Shown here in pieces: positions 6,775-13,547 of a DNA stretch of 14,209 bases. The stretch lies in the NCBI GenBank assembly GCA_900554135.1, contig USFU01000030.1, positions 1 through 14,209 of the forward strand, read 5' to 3'. The translations under genes were made by a program, and so were the position numbers. Source of the DNA: an uncultured Collinsella sp. Its GTDB lineage: Bacteria; Actinomycetota; Coriobacteriia; Coriobacteriales; Coriobacteriaceae. How positions within the stretch are numbered: position 1 is the stretch's first letter; each line of letters opens with the position of its first letter. The notes under the pieces are model-generated. The model had not been told where the DNA came from, made no database searches, and saw only the letters and a list, made by a program, of their open reading frames with translations.

Positions 6775-6871
6775 CTGCCGCTCAGCACGGCAGCCTTGAT
6801 GAGCCCTTGCCCTTCTCCTGGGAATTATGATCGGGCATCAATCTGCTGAGTGGCCCGAATCCCAGGAGGGG
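6775..6871 (+). ncRNA. Structured 5' leader with kissing-loop potential that sequesters the Shine-Dalgarno site
   Basis: Hairpin I pairs CTGCCG (6775-6780) with CGGCAG (6788-6793) around the loop CTCAGCA (6781-6787). Hairpin II has an outer stem 6812-6823 with 6860-6871 (12 bp, two G-U) and an inner stem TCGGGC/GCCCGA (6831-6836 with 6853-6858). The apical loop of hairpin II contains TGCTGAG (6844-6850), the exact reverse complement of the whole loop of hairpin I. The outer stem's 3' strand includes AGGAGG (6864-6869), the ribosome site of the ATPase gene. A competing helix can form between TGATG-AG-CCC (6797-6806) and GGGCATCA (6833-6840). This looks like a translational cis-regulatory RNA. 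It lacks the GGGGAGUAG core of the yybP-ykoY manganese class, and I do not recognise another class. Confidence 0.6.
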
Positions 6872-6878
6872 ACTCTAT

Positions 6879-9560
6879 ATGCAAAAGGAATACCTGTCCG
6901 CCGCGGCGGAGGTGCTCAGCGACCAAGGTGTCGATGAGAACCTCGGCCTGGGCAACGACGAGGCGTCGTCGCGCCTTGCCAAGACAGGCCCTAACAAGCT
7001 CGAGGAAGCCGAGAAGACGCCGCTATGGAAGCGTTTCTTTGAGCAGATGGCCGACCCCATGGTCATCATGCTGATCGTTGCCGCCGTTATCAGCGCACTT
7101 ACGGGCATGGTCAAGGGCGAGCCCGATTTTGCCGACGTCGCCATTATCATGTTCGTCGTTATCGTCAACTCGGTGCTGGGCGTGGTCCAGGAAGCCAAGA
7201 GCGAGGAGGCCCTCGAGGCCCTGCAGGAAATGAGCGCGGCGCAGTCCAAGGTGCTGCGCGACGGCAAGCTCGTGCACCTGCCGAGCGCCGAGCTCGTGCC
7301 CGGTGACGTGATCATGCTCGAGGCGGGCGACTCGGTCCCGGCCGACTGCCGCGTCCTCGAGAGCGCCACGATGAAGATCGAAGAGGCCGCACTCACCGGC
7401 GAGTCCGTGCCGGTCGAGAAGCACGCCAACGTGATCGAGCTTGCCGCGGGCGCCGACGACGTGCCGCTCGGCGACCGCAAGAACATGTGCTACATGGGTT
7501 CCACCGTTGTGTACGGCCGTGGCCGCGCCGTCGTGGTCGGCACTGGCATGGACACCGAGATGGGCAAGATTGCCGGCGCCCTGGCCGAGGCCAAGGAAGA
7601 GCTCACGCCGTTGCAGGTGAAGCTCGCCGAGCTCAGCCGTATCCTTACCATCATGGTTATCGTCATCTGCGTCGTCATCTTTGGCGTCGACATCATCCGT
7701 CACGGCGTGGGCAACGTCCTTACCGACCCGACTGCTCTGCTCGACACCTTTATGGTTGCCGTCTCGCTCGCCGTCGCCGCCATCCCCGAGGGTCTGGTTG
7801 CCGTCGTGACCATCGTTCTTTCGCTCGGCGTGACCAAGATGGCCAAGCGCCAGGCGATTATCCGCAAGCTTTCTGCTGTCGAGACGCTCGGCTGCACGCA
7901 GACCATCTGCTCGGACAAGACCGGCACGCTTACCCAGAACAAGATGACCGTCGTCAAGCACGAACTCGCTGCGCCCAAGGAGAAGTTCCTGGCCGGCATG
8001 GCGCTGTGCTCCGATGCCCAGTGGGACGAGGAGCTGGGCGAGGCCGTGGGCGAGCCGACCGAGTGTGCACTTGTCAATGATGCCGGCAAAGCTGGTCTTA
8101 CTGGGCTGACTGCCGAGCATCCGCGCGTGGGCGAGGCCCCGTTCGACTCGGGCCGTAAGATGATGTCCGTGGTCGTCGAGACCCTGGACGGCGAGTACGA
8201 GCAGTACACCAAGGGCGCGCCCGACGTGGTGATCGGCCTGTGCACCCATATCTACGAGGGCGATAAGGTCGTCCCCCTGACCGAGGAGCGTCGCGCCGAG
8301 CTCGTGGCAGCCAACAAGGCCATGGCCGACGAGGCCCTGCGCGTGCTGGCGCTGGCGAGCCGCACCTACACCGAGGTTCCCGCCGACTGCAGCCCCGCTG
8401 CGCTCGAGCATGACCTGGTCTTCTGCGGCCTGTCCGGCATGATTGACCCGGTCCGCCCCGAGGTGGCCGACGCTATCCGCGAGGCGCACGATGCCGGTAT
8501 CCGCACCGTCATGATCACGGGCGACCACATCGACACCGCCGTGGCCATCGCCAAGCAGCTGGGCATCGTCGCCGATCGCAGTCAGGCCATTACCGGTGCC
8601 GACCTCGACCGCATGAGCGACGAGGAGCTTGACGCGCACATCGAGGACTACGGCGTGTACGCCCGCGTCCAGCCCGAGCACAAGACCCGCATCGTCGAGG
8701 CTTGGAAGTCGCGCGACCAGATCGTGGCCATGACGGGCGACGGCGTCAACGACGCCCCGTCCATCAAGCGCGCCGACATCGGCGTTGGCATGGGCATCAC
8801 CGGTACCGATGTCACCAAGAACGTCGCCGACATGGTGCTTGCCGACGACAACTTCGCCACCATCATCGGTGCCTGCGAAGAGGGCCGTCGCATCTACGAC
8901 AACATCCGCAAGGTCATCCAGTTCCTGCTTTCGGCCAACCTTGCCGAGGTCTTCTCGGTGTTTATCGCCACACTCATCGGCTTTACCATCTTCCAGCCGG
9001 TGCAGCTGCTGTGGGTGAACCTGGTCACCGACTGTTTCCCCGCGCTCGCGCTGGGCATGGAGGATGCCGAGGGCGACATCATGAAGCGCAAGCCGCGCAA
9101 CGCCAAGGACGGCGTCTTTGCCGGTCACATGGGCCTGGACTGCGTGGTCCAGGGCCTGATCATCACCGTGCTGGTGCTGGCGAGCTTCTTTGTGGGCGTG
9201 TACTTTGACATGGGCTACATCCACATCGCCGATATGATCGCCGGCAATGCCGACGAGGAAGGCGTGATGATGGCGTTCATCACGCTCAACATGGTCGAGA
9301 TTTTCCACTGCTTCAATATGCGCAGCCGTCGTGCGTCGCTGTTTAGCATGAAGAAGCAGAACAAGTGGCTGTGGGCTTCGGCCGCGCTGGCGCTGGTGCT
9401 GACGGTGATCGTGACCGTGCAGCCGACGCTTGCCGAGATGTTCTTTGGCCCTGTGACGCTTGAGCTTAAGGGCGTTATCGCCGCGCTGGGCCTGGCCTTC
9501 CTGATCATTCCGCTGATGGAGATCTACAAGGCGATCATGCGCGCGGTCGAAAAAGAGTAG
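6879..9560 (+). CDS. Calcium-translocating P-type ATPase (P2A, SERCA-like)
   Basis: This 893-aa membrane pump exports Ca2+ (or a related divalent cation) using ATP. Motifs in order: TGES at 173-176 (actuator dephosphorylation), PEGL at 303-306 in M4, the phosphorylated Asp346 in DKTGT, KGAPD from 445 (nucleotide domain), and TGDGVNDAP from 619. The SERCA calcium-site residues have counterparts: Glu304 (M4), Asn687 and Glu690 (M5), Asn714, Thr717 and Asp718 (M6, in WVNLVTD), and Glu807 (M8). Both sites could therefore be intact, which favours Ca2+ over Mn2+-only or Na+/K+ transport. An N-terminal cation-ATPase domain and ten membrane helices fit the family length. The ATG has AGGAGG nine bases upstream, buried in the leader hairpin, so translation is probably regulated. 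Confidence 0.95.
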   Translation: MQKEYLSAAAEVLSDQGVDENLGLGNDEASSRLAKTGPNKLEEAEKTPLWKRFFEQMADPMVIMLIVAAVISALTGMVKGEPDFADVAIIMFVVIVNSVLGVVQEAKSEEALEALQEMSAAQSKVLRDGKLVHLPSAELVPGDVIMLEAGDSVPADCRVLESATMKIEEAALTGESVPVEKHANVIELAAGADDVPLGDRKNMCYMGSTVVYGRGRAVVVGTGMDTEMGKIAGALAEAKEELTPLQVKLAELSRILTIMVIVICVVIFGVDIIRHGVGNVLTDPTALLDTFMVAVSLAVAAIPEGLVAVVTIVLSLGVTKMAKRQAIIRKLSAVETLGCTQTICSDKTGTLTQNKMTVVKHELAAPKEKFLAGMALCSDAQWDEELGEAVGEPTECALVNDAGKAGLTGLTAEHPRVGEAPFDSGRKMMSVVVETLDGEYEQYTKGAPDVVIGLCTHIYEGDKVVPLTEERRAELVAANKAMADEALRVLALASRTYTEVPADCSPAALEHDLVFCGLSGMIDPVRPEVADAIREAHDAGIRTVMITGDHIDTAVAIAKQLGIVADRSQAITGADLDRMSDEELDAHIEDYGVYARVQPEHKTRIVEAWKSRDQIVAMTGDGVNDAPSIKRADIGVGMGITGTDVTKNVADMVLADDNFATIIGACEEGRRIYDNIRKVIQFLLSANLAEVFSVFIATLIGFTIFQPVQLLWVNLVTDCFPALALGMEDAEGDIMKRKPRNAKDGVFAGHMGLDCVVQGLIITVLVLASFFVGVYFDMGYIHIADMIAGNADEEGVMMAFITLNMVEIFHCFNMRSRRASLFSMKKQNKWLWASAALALVLTVIVTVQPTLAEMFFGPVTLELKGVIAALGLAFLIIPLMEIYKAIMRAVEKE

Positions 9561-9583
9561 GTCGAAAGGCTGCCCTTCCCACC

Positions 9584-9674
9584 GGCCCGACCGCCTGCGG
9601 GGTTTCTCCTTCGCTGGTCCTCGCGCTTCGCGCTGCGGGATCGCTCAGAAGAAACCCCTCCCGGCGGTCGGGCC
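9584..9674. repeat. 91-nt nested inverted repeat between the ATPase gene and rsgA
   Basis: Outer arms GGCCCGACCGCC (9584-9595) and GGCGGTCGGGCC (9663-9674) are perfectly complementary over 12 bp. Three to four bases inward, GGGGTTTCT (9599-9607) and AGAAACCCC (9650-9658) form a further 9-bp stem. The loop holds a small CGCG/CGCG hairpin around 9622-9632. No U-tract follows, so it is not a simple terminator, and it may be an intergenic repetitive (REP/MITE-like) element. Confidence 0.65.
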
Positions 9675-9716
9675 TTCGGATGGCCTCTCGGGATCATTGG
9701 CTGAGGGAAAGTGTGT

Positions 9717-9752
9717 GAGTCGGTCGAGCAGTTGCTCGACCGACTCTTTTTT
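9717..9752 (+). terminator. Rho-independent terminator downstream of the cation ATPase gene
   Basis: GAGTCGGTCGAGC (9717-9729) pairs with GCTCGACCGACTC (9734-9746) around AGTT, followed by TTTTTT (9747-9752). It ends transcription from the ATPase gene about 150 bases after its stop. Confidence 0.92.
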
Positions 9753-9757
9753 GTGGG

Positions 9758-9763
9758 TAAAAT
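9758..9763 (+). promoter_or_regulatory. -10 element of the rsgA promoter
   Basis: TAAAAT (5 of 6 to consensus) starts five bases after the terminator U-tract. A -35 would fall within the terminator stem; TTGCTC at 9732-9737 is the nearest candidate, but its spacer is 20 bases. A start near 9770 leaves about 30 nt before the GTG at 9802. Confidence 0.45.
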
Positions 9764-9801
9764 ACCTGCTCAGTTGTGATTTTGGGTGCTGGGAGGCATT
9801 T

Positions 9802-10986
9802 GTGGGCAAGGCTAAGGCTAAGGCGAAGAAAAAGACGACGGGGGCGCGGGCTAAGCGTGACCGTCGTCGGAAGCTCGCGACCGAAGCCCTTGCATCTGCT
9901 GAGGAGTTGCTGGCGAGTGTACCGGGGCTCGATGCGCTGCAGGATGTTCCGGCGTTCGATGACCTGCCGGTCGATGCGGCTCAGCAGGCTGCATTTGATG
10001 ACTTTTGCGCACAGGCCGAGGAGCCCGAGCAGATGCAGCTCGGTGCCGTGGTGCGCCTGGACCGCGGGTTTCCGCTGGTGGCGACTGCCGATGACACGTT
10101 TCGTGCCGAGCATGCCGTAGGGTTTGCCAAGTCGCGTGGCGAGGACGAGGTCTTGCTGCCCGCTGTGGGCGACCGCGTGGCGGTTCGCCGTGCCCCCGGG
10201 CACGACATGGGCGTGATCGAGTGCGTGCTGCCGCGCCGTACGAGCTTTGAGCGTTGGCGTGGCCGTGCCCGCGGTGAGCGCCAGGTGCTCTGCTCCAACG
10301 TTGACAGCGTGCTGATCGTGCAGGCGCTCGGCGCCGGCGAGGTGCTGCTCGATCGCGTGGCGCGCTCACTGGTGTTGGCGCTCGATTGCGATGCCGAGCC
10401 GGTAGTGGTGCTCACCAAGGCCGACCGCTGCGAGGCCGATGAGCTCGAGCGCGATCTGGACCGCGTGCGCCGTCTGGTGGGTCCGGGCGTGCGCGTGATC
10501 GTGACGTCTTCTGCTGAGGGCCTCGGCCTGGACGAGGTGCGCGCCTGCGTGCCGGCTGGGAGCTGTGCCATGATCTTGGGCGAGTCGGGCGCCGGCAAGT
10601 CGACGCTGCTCAACGCGCTACTGGGCCACGATGCGCTGGCCACTGGCGGCGTGCGCGAGCGTGATGACCAGGGCCGCCACACTACGGTTGCGCGCGTGAT
10701 GGTGGCGCTGCCGGGCGACGCCGGCGTGATCGCCGATGCCCCGGGCCTGCGCAGCCTGCCGCTTGTGGGCCACGAACGAGGGTTGGCGCGTGCCTTCCCC
10801 GAGATCGTCGAGGCGTCGCGTGCGTGCCGGTTTGGCGATTGCACACATACCCATGAGCCGGGTTGTGCCGTTCGCGAGGCCGAGGACGCGGGGCAGATCG
10901 ACAGCCTGCGTCTGGAGACGTTCCAAAACCTGGCGTCATCCATGCGTGTGAGTGCCCAAATGCTCGATCCCGATGTCCATCTGTAA
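9802..10986 (+). CDS. rsgA: Ribosome small subunit-dependent GTPase RsgA
   Basis: RsgA is a circularly permuted GTPase that checks late 30S subunit maturation. The permuted order is visible: G4 TKAD at 205-208 precedes G1 GESGAGKST at 260-268, then GRHTT (switch I) and G3 DAPG at 312-315. The C-terminal zinc finger is complete: Cys342, Cys347, His349 and Cys355 (C-x4-C-x-H-x5-C). An OB-like domain lies upstream of G4. The protein is 394 aa, longer than the usual 290-360, because of a Lys/Arg-rich N-terminus (about 1-25) and an acidic linker. GTG 9802 is chosen because GGGAGG lies 5 bases upstream; the farther ATG at 9697 would place the preceding terminator and the -10 element inside the gene. 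G3 has Ala where Thr is commoner. Confidence 0.95.
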   Translation: MGKAKAKAKKKTTGARAKRDRRRKLATEALASAEELLASVPGLDALQDVPAFDDLPVDAAQQAAFDDFCAQAEEPEQMQLGAVVRLDRGFPLVATADDTFRAEHAVGFAKSRGEDEVLLPAVGDRVAVRRAPGHDMGVIECVLPRRTSFERWRGRARGERQVLCSNVDSVLIVQALGAGEVLLDRVARSLVLALDCDAEPVVVLTKADRCEADELERDLDRVRRLVGPGVRVIVTSSAEGLGLDEVRACVPAGSCAMILGESGAGKSTLLNALLGHDALATGGVRERDDQGRHTTVARVMVALPGDAGVIADAPGLRSLPLVGHERGLARAFPEIVEASRACRFGDCTHTHEPGCAVREAEDAGQIDSLRLETFQNLASSMRVSAQMLDPDVHL

Positions 10987-11004
10987 TTGACTTTTCCTAT
11001 GACG

Positions 11005-11038
11005 GCCGCCTCCCAACTGCTTGGGAGGCGGCTTTTTT
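11005..11038 (+). terminator. Rho-independent terminator of rsgA
   Basis: GCCGCCTCCCAA (11005-11016) pairs with TTGGGAGGCGGC (11021-11032) around CTGC and is followed by TTTTTT. It starts 18 bases after the rsgA stop and separates rsgA from the pilus operon. Confidence 0.95.
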
Positions 11039-11077
11039 GCTGCCAAAGCGCCTCGAAATATGCGTTTTGCCGACGTT

Positions 11078-11141
11078 CTGACCAAAATCTTGCCACGAGC
11101 TTGACGGGCTGGTCAGCTTTTGGTCAGCAATTGGTTTGACA
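11078..11141 (+). promoter_or_regulatory. Operator-like GGTCAG repeats and -35 consensus upstream of the pilus operon
   Basis: CTGACCAAAA (11078-11087) is the exact inverse of TTTTGGTCAG (11118-11127). A further TGGTCAGC at 11110-11117 makes a direct repeat with 11121-11128 at an 11-base period, about one helical turn. A perfect -35 TTGACA follows at 11136-11141, but the sequence 17 bases downstream (GATTGC) is a poor -10. The cluster looks like a regulator-binding site for the cpa/tad promoter; the regulator is unknown. Confidence 0.4.
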
Positions 11142-11194
11142 CGTAAAACCAAGATTGCGATTGCGCCGCTTTGCGCCCTGGTCGCCCAGACAAT

Positions 11195-11223
11195 GGTGGT
11201 ACGGGCATTTGCCCGGTGCCACC
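11195..11223 (+). promoter_or_regulatory. 5'-UTR hairpin immediately before the cpaB ribosome site
   Basis: GGTGGTAC-GGGC (11195-11206) pairs with GCCC-G-GTGCCACC (11211-11223) around ATTT: 12 bp with one G-U pair and one bulged G. No U-tract follows. The Shine-Dalgarno AGAGGAG (11227-11233) starts four bases later and remains free, so this may protect the mRNA or take part in a larger switch. Confidence 0.45.
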
Positions 11224-11238
11224 TTGAGAGGAGCGGCC

Positions 11239-11898
11239 GTGAACAAGAGCAAGCGCATCGCCAGCAGCCTGGTCGCGGGCGTGCTTGCCGCGGCGCTCTG
11301 CATGGTCTACGGCTCGTCGATCCGCTCGCAAGCCGAACAGGCCCAGGCCGAGACTTTTGCAAAATATGGCGGCGACCGCGTTGAGGTGTGCGTCGCGGCG
11401 CGCGATATCGATGCGGGCGAGACCCTCGACGAGACCAATGTCATAACTCAGGAATGGCTGGCGAGTCTGTTGCCGCGTGATGCGGCGACCGAGCTGCGTC
11501 AGGTGCGCGGCGACGTGACGACCTCGCGCATTCCCAAAAACGCCGTGATTTGCAATGTCTACACCAAGGCCGAGAGCCACAAGCTCGAGGTGCCTAAAGG
11601 CAAGGTTGCCGTTTCGGTGGCGGTCGATGCCGAGCACTCGGTCGGCGGCGCCACGGGCGTGGGTAGCTATGTGGACGTGTACGTGCAAAAAGATGGCGTG
11701 ACCGATCGTTTGTGCGGCGCGTACGTGATCGATACCAGCGAAGATGCCGGCACCACGCGTGAAGGCAAGATCGAGTGGGTGACGCTGGCGGCAGACCCCG
11801 AAGATGTCAAGGAATTGCTGGGAGCCTCGGGAAAGGGAACGGTCAGCTTGACGATTCCCGCCACGGTGCGCGGCAAAAAGAGCGGAGGCGACGAGTGA
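11239..11898 (+). CDS. cpaB: CpaB/RcpC-like Flp pilus assembly protein (SAF domain)
   Basis: This envelope protein of a Tad/Flp (type IVb) pilus is anchored by an N-terminal membrane helix (residues 7-27) after a short basic stretch. A SAF domain follows at about 46-108 (VEVCVAARDIDAGETL and later SRIPKNAVI), then an RcpC/CpaB domain at about 117-205 with KGKVAVSVAVD and a GVGSYVDVYV segment. At 219 aa it is shorter than many CpaB proteins (about 250-300). The GTG at 11239 is preceded by AGAGGAG at 5-base spacing. A longer open frame from 11155 would read through the UTR hairpin and lacks a membrane-anchor-like start. The stop TGA overlaps the ATG of the next gene, so it is coupled to cpaE. 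It was recognised by domain pattern and neighbours. Confidence 0.85.
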   Translation: MNKSKRIASSLVAGVLAAALCMVYGSSIRSQAEQAQAETFAKYGGDRVEVCVAARDIDAGETLDETNVITQEWLASLLPRDAATELRQVRGDVTTSRIPKNAVICNVYTKAESHKLEVPKGKVAVSVAVDAEHSVGGATGVGSYVDVYVQKDGVTDRLCGAYVIDTSEDAGTTREGKIEWVTLAADPEDVKELLGASGKGTVSLTIPATVRGKKSGGDE

Positions 11899-13547
11899 TG
11901 AAGGCGATCTGGCTTGCGTGCTGCGCATGCGGCGATTACGGGCTGCTACAGCAGGAAGTCGAGGGTCGCGATGTGGGCGCGCAGGTGCTTCGCGTGGGCG
12001 ACCTGGACGGGCTGGTATCCTTGGCGCGGGCGTTTCCGTCGCGTCGCGGTGCCGCCATCATCGCGGCGTCTCTGTTCGATACCGAAGACGTGCGGAAGAC
12101 CGTTGCGCGCCTGACGGCCGAGGGCCGCGTGAGTCGTGTCGTCGTGTTGATCGAGACACTCGACCCGTCGGATATCGAAGGGCTGTTTCGCGCGGGGGCG
12201 ACCGAGGTCATCGCTGCGCACAGTTTGTGCGGCAACGGGCGCGCGGGTGAGGGAACGGTTGATTCCGATTGGCGCATGACGATTGAGCCCGATGCTTTTG
12301 TTGATAGGGAACCCGGGGCGCCTCGCGCTACAAGAGGCCCGCGTGTTGATGAATATGGAAAAGCGGAAGCCGAGCATGGTCGGCGCCCCCGGGACCCCCT
12401 TGCATACGATGACGCTGGAGGGCCGGTGCCGTATGGCGATGACGTTCTGGCTGAAGATATGGGATACGTGCACGGCGTAAATCTGGCCGATGAGCTCGAC
12501 GAGGTCGAGGGTTTTGCCGGGGCCGGCGAGCCGTGTGCCGCTGCGTCTTTTGCTTCGGAACCGCAGCCCGGGCAGCCCGCCATGCCGGCTTGGGCTCAGC
12601 ATGTGACCGCGGCGGGGGAGACGGGGATGTTATCGCCCGCGTCCGTGTCGCCGGTTCCTGCGCCGTCAGCCCCCGCGCTGTCGGCGGACGCTTCGATTCC
12701 GTCGCGTCGGGCGCCGGTTGTCTGCGCCGTCTCGGGTTCGGGCGGTTGCGGCAAGTCGACGATCGTTGCCACTATGGCGCATGCGGCGTCGCTGTTGGGT
12801 TTGCGTGCCGCCGTGCTCGACTTGGACCTCATGTTTGGAAACCTATACGACCTGCTGGGCGTCGATGCCCCGCACGATATGGCGACGCTTATCGAGCCGT
12901 CGGCGGCGGGCGCACTTGCCGAGCCGGATATCGTGGCCGCATCGATGCGCGTCGCCCCGGGCGTCACGCTCTGGGGACCTGTCGCGGCCCCCGAGAAGGC
13001 CGAGCTCATGGCACGTCCGGTGGAGCTATTGCTCGATGTTTTGCGTCGCGAATCCGACGTGGTCTTTGTCGACACCTCGGTCTTTTGGGGTGATGCCGTG
13101 GCCGCCGCGGTGGCGGCGAGCGACCGTTGCCTGGTCGTAGGCGATACGGCAGTATCGTCCGCGACATCCGCTTCGCGCGTCATTGAGCTGGCGAGCCGTG
13201 TGGGCGTGCCACGCACCCGTATGAGCGCCGTGTTCAACCGGTTTGGTGCGCGCGGCGCCGACGAGGACGTCGCCATGCGCTTTGAGATTGCCTGCGCACT
13301 GAGCTCCAAGATCCGCATTGCCGATGGCGGTCAGGACTTGGCCGCGCTCATGGCATTCGGTCGCGCCGACGAGGCAGTGGGTCAGACGAGCACTTTTGCG
13401 ACCAGCGTGCGCGAGGCCACGCGCGAGATGCTCGTGGAGCTGGGCTGCGCCGTCGGTCCCTGGAGCGATATGGTCGCCGACCGCGCGACCCGCACCGAGC
13501 GCCCACGCATCCGTCTTCCCTGGTCGCGTGAGGGTGATTCGCGATGA
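11898..13547 (+). CDS. cpaE: CpaE/TadZ-like pilus localisation ATPase
   Basis: This 549-aa protein is predicted to place the Tad pilus machine in the cell. Residues 1 to about 115 look like the receiver-like domain typical of CpaE. A long Ala/Pro/acidic linker runs to about 270, and a MinD/ParA-type ATPase begins at APVVCAVSGSGG. The P-loop is GSGGCGKST at 280-288: the Walker A lysine (286) is present, but the upstream signature lysine of the deviant Walker A (KGGxGKT) is Ser281, so the classical dimer-sandwich lysine is absent. LDLDLMFGN (307-315) provides the Walker A' region. The ATG overlaps the cpaB stop (TGATG), with GGAGG at 11884-11888. Its own stop overlaps the cpaF start (ATGA). The linker holds rare codons AGG (12306) and AGA (12333). 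Confidence 0.85.
   Translation: MKAIWLACCACGDYGLLQQEVEGRDVGAQVLRVGDLDGLVSLARAFPSRRGAAIIAASLFDTEDVRKTVARLTAEGRVSRVVVLIETLDPSDIEGLFRAGATEVIAAHSLCGNGRAGEGTVDSDWRMTIEPDAFVDREPGAPRATRGPRVDEYGKAEAEHGRRPRDPLAYDDAGGPVPYGDDVLAEDMGYVHGVNLADELDEVEGFAGAGEPCAAASFASEPQPGQPAMPAWAQHVTAAGETGMLSPASVSPVPAPSAPALSADASIPSRRAPVVCAVSGSGGCGKSTIVATMAHAASLLGLRAAVLDLDLMFGNLYDLLGVDAPHDMATLIEPSAAGALAEPDIVAASMRVAPGVTLWGPVAAPEKAELMARPVELLLDVLRRESDVVFVDTSVFWGDAVAAAVAASDRCLVVGDTAVSSATSASRVIELASRVGVPRTRMSAVFNRFGARGADEDVAMRFEIACALSSKIRIADGGQDLAALMAFGRADEAVGQTSTFATSVREATREMLVELGCAVGPWSDMVADRATRTERPRIRLPWSREGDSR

Noticed and set aside
6775..6871. yybP-ykoY manganese riboswitch upstream of the ATPase
   Set aside because: The expected GGGGAGUAG core and paired L1/L3 sequences are not present; the architecture here is a two-hairpin kissing arrangement.
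7023..9308. Long - strand open frame opposite the cation ATPase (761 codons)
   Set aside because: Its product is His/Asp/Gly-rich with no recognisable domain and it is entirely inside a clear P-type ATPase gene.
9697..9801. Upstream ATG extension of rsgA
   Set aside because: It contains a strong terminator and a -10 element, and lacks a ribosome site, whereas GTG 9802 has GGGAGG at good spacing.
9981..11096. 371-codon - strand frame opposite rsgA
   Set aside because: Ser/Arg/Thr-rich shadow of rsgA with no ribosome site; it also spans the rsgA terminator.
11079..11127. CRISPR-like short repeats near the pilus promoter
   Set aside because: Only three 6-7-bp half-sites in mixed orientations with no uniform spacers; better explained as an operator.
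11142..11226. c-di-GMP (GEMM-I) riboswitch upstream of the pilus operon
   Set aside because: GCGAUUGCG and GCUUUGCGCC looked faintly similar, but the conserved core and the tetraloop/receptor elements could not be found.
11155..11238. Upstream ATG extension of cpaB
   Set aside because: It would put the UTR hairpin and the AGAGGAG site inside the gene and place non-family sequence before the membrane anchor.
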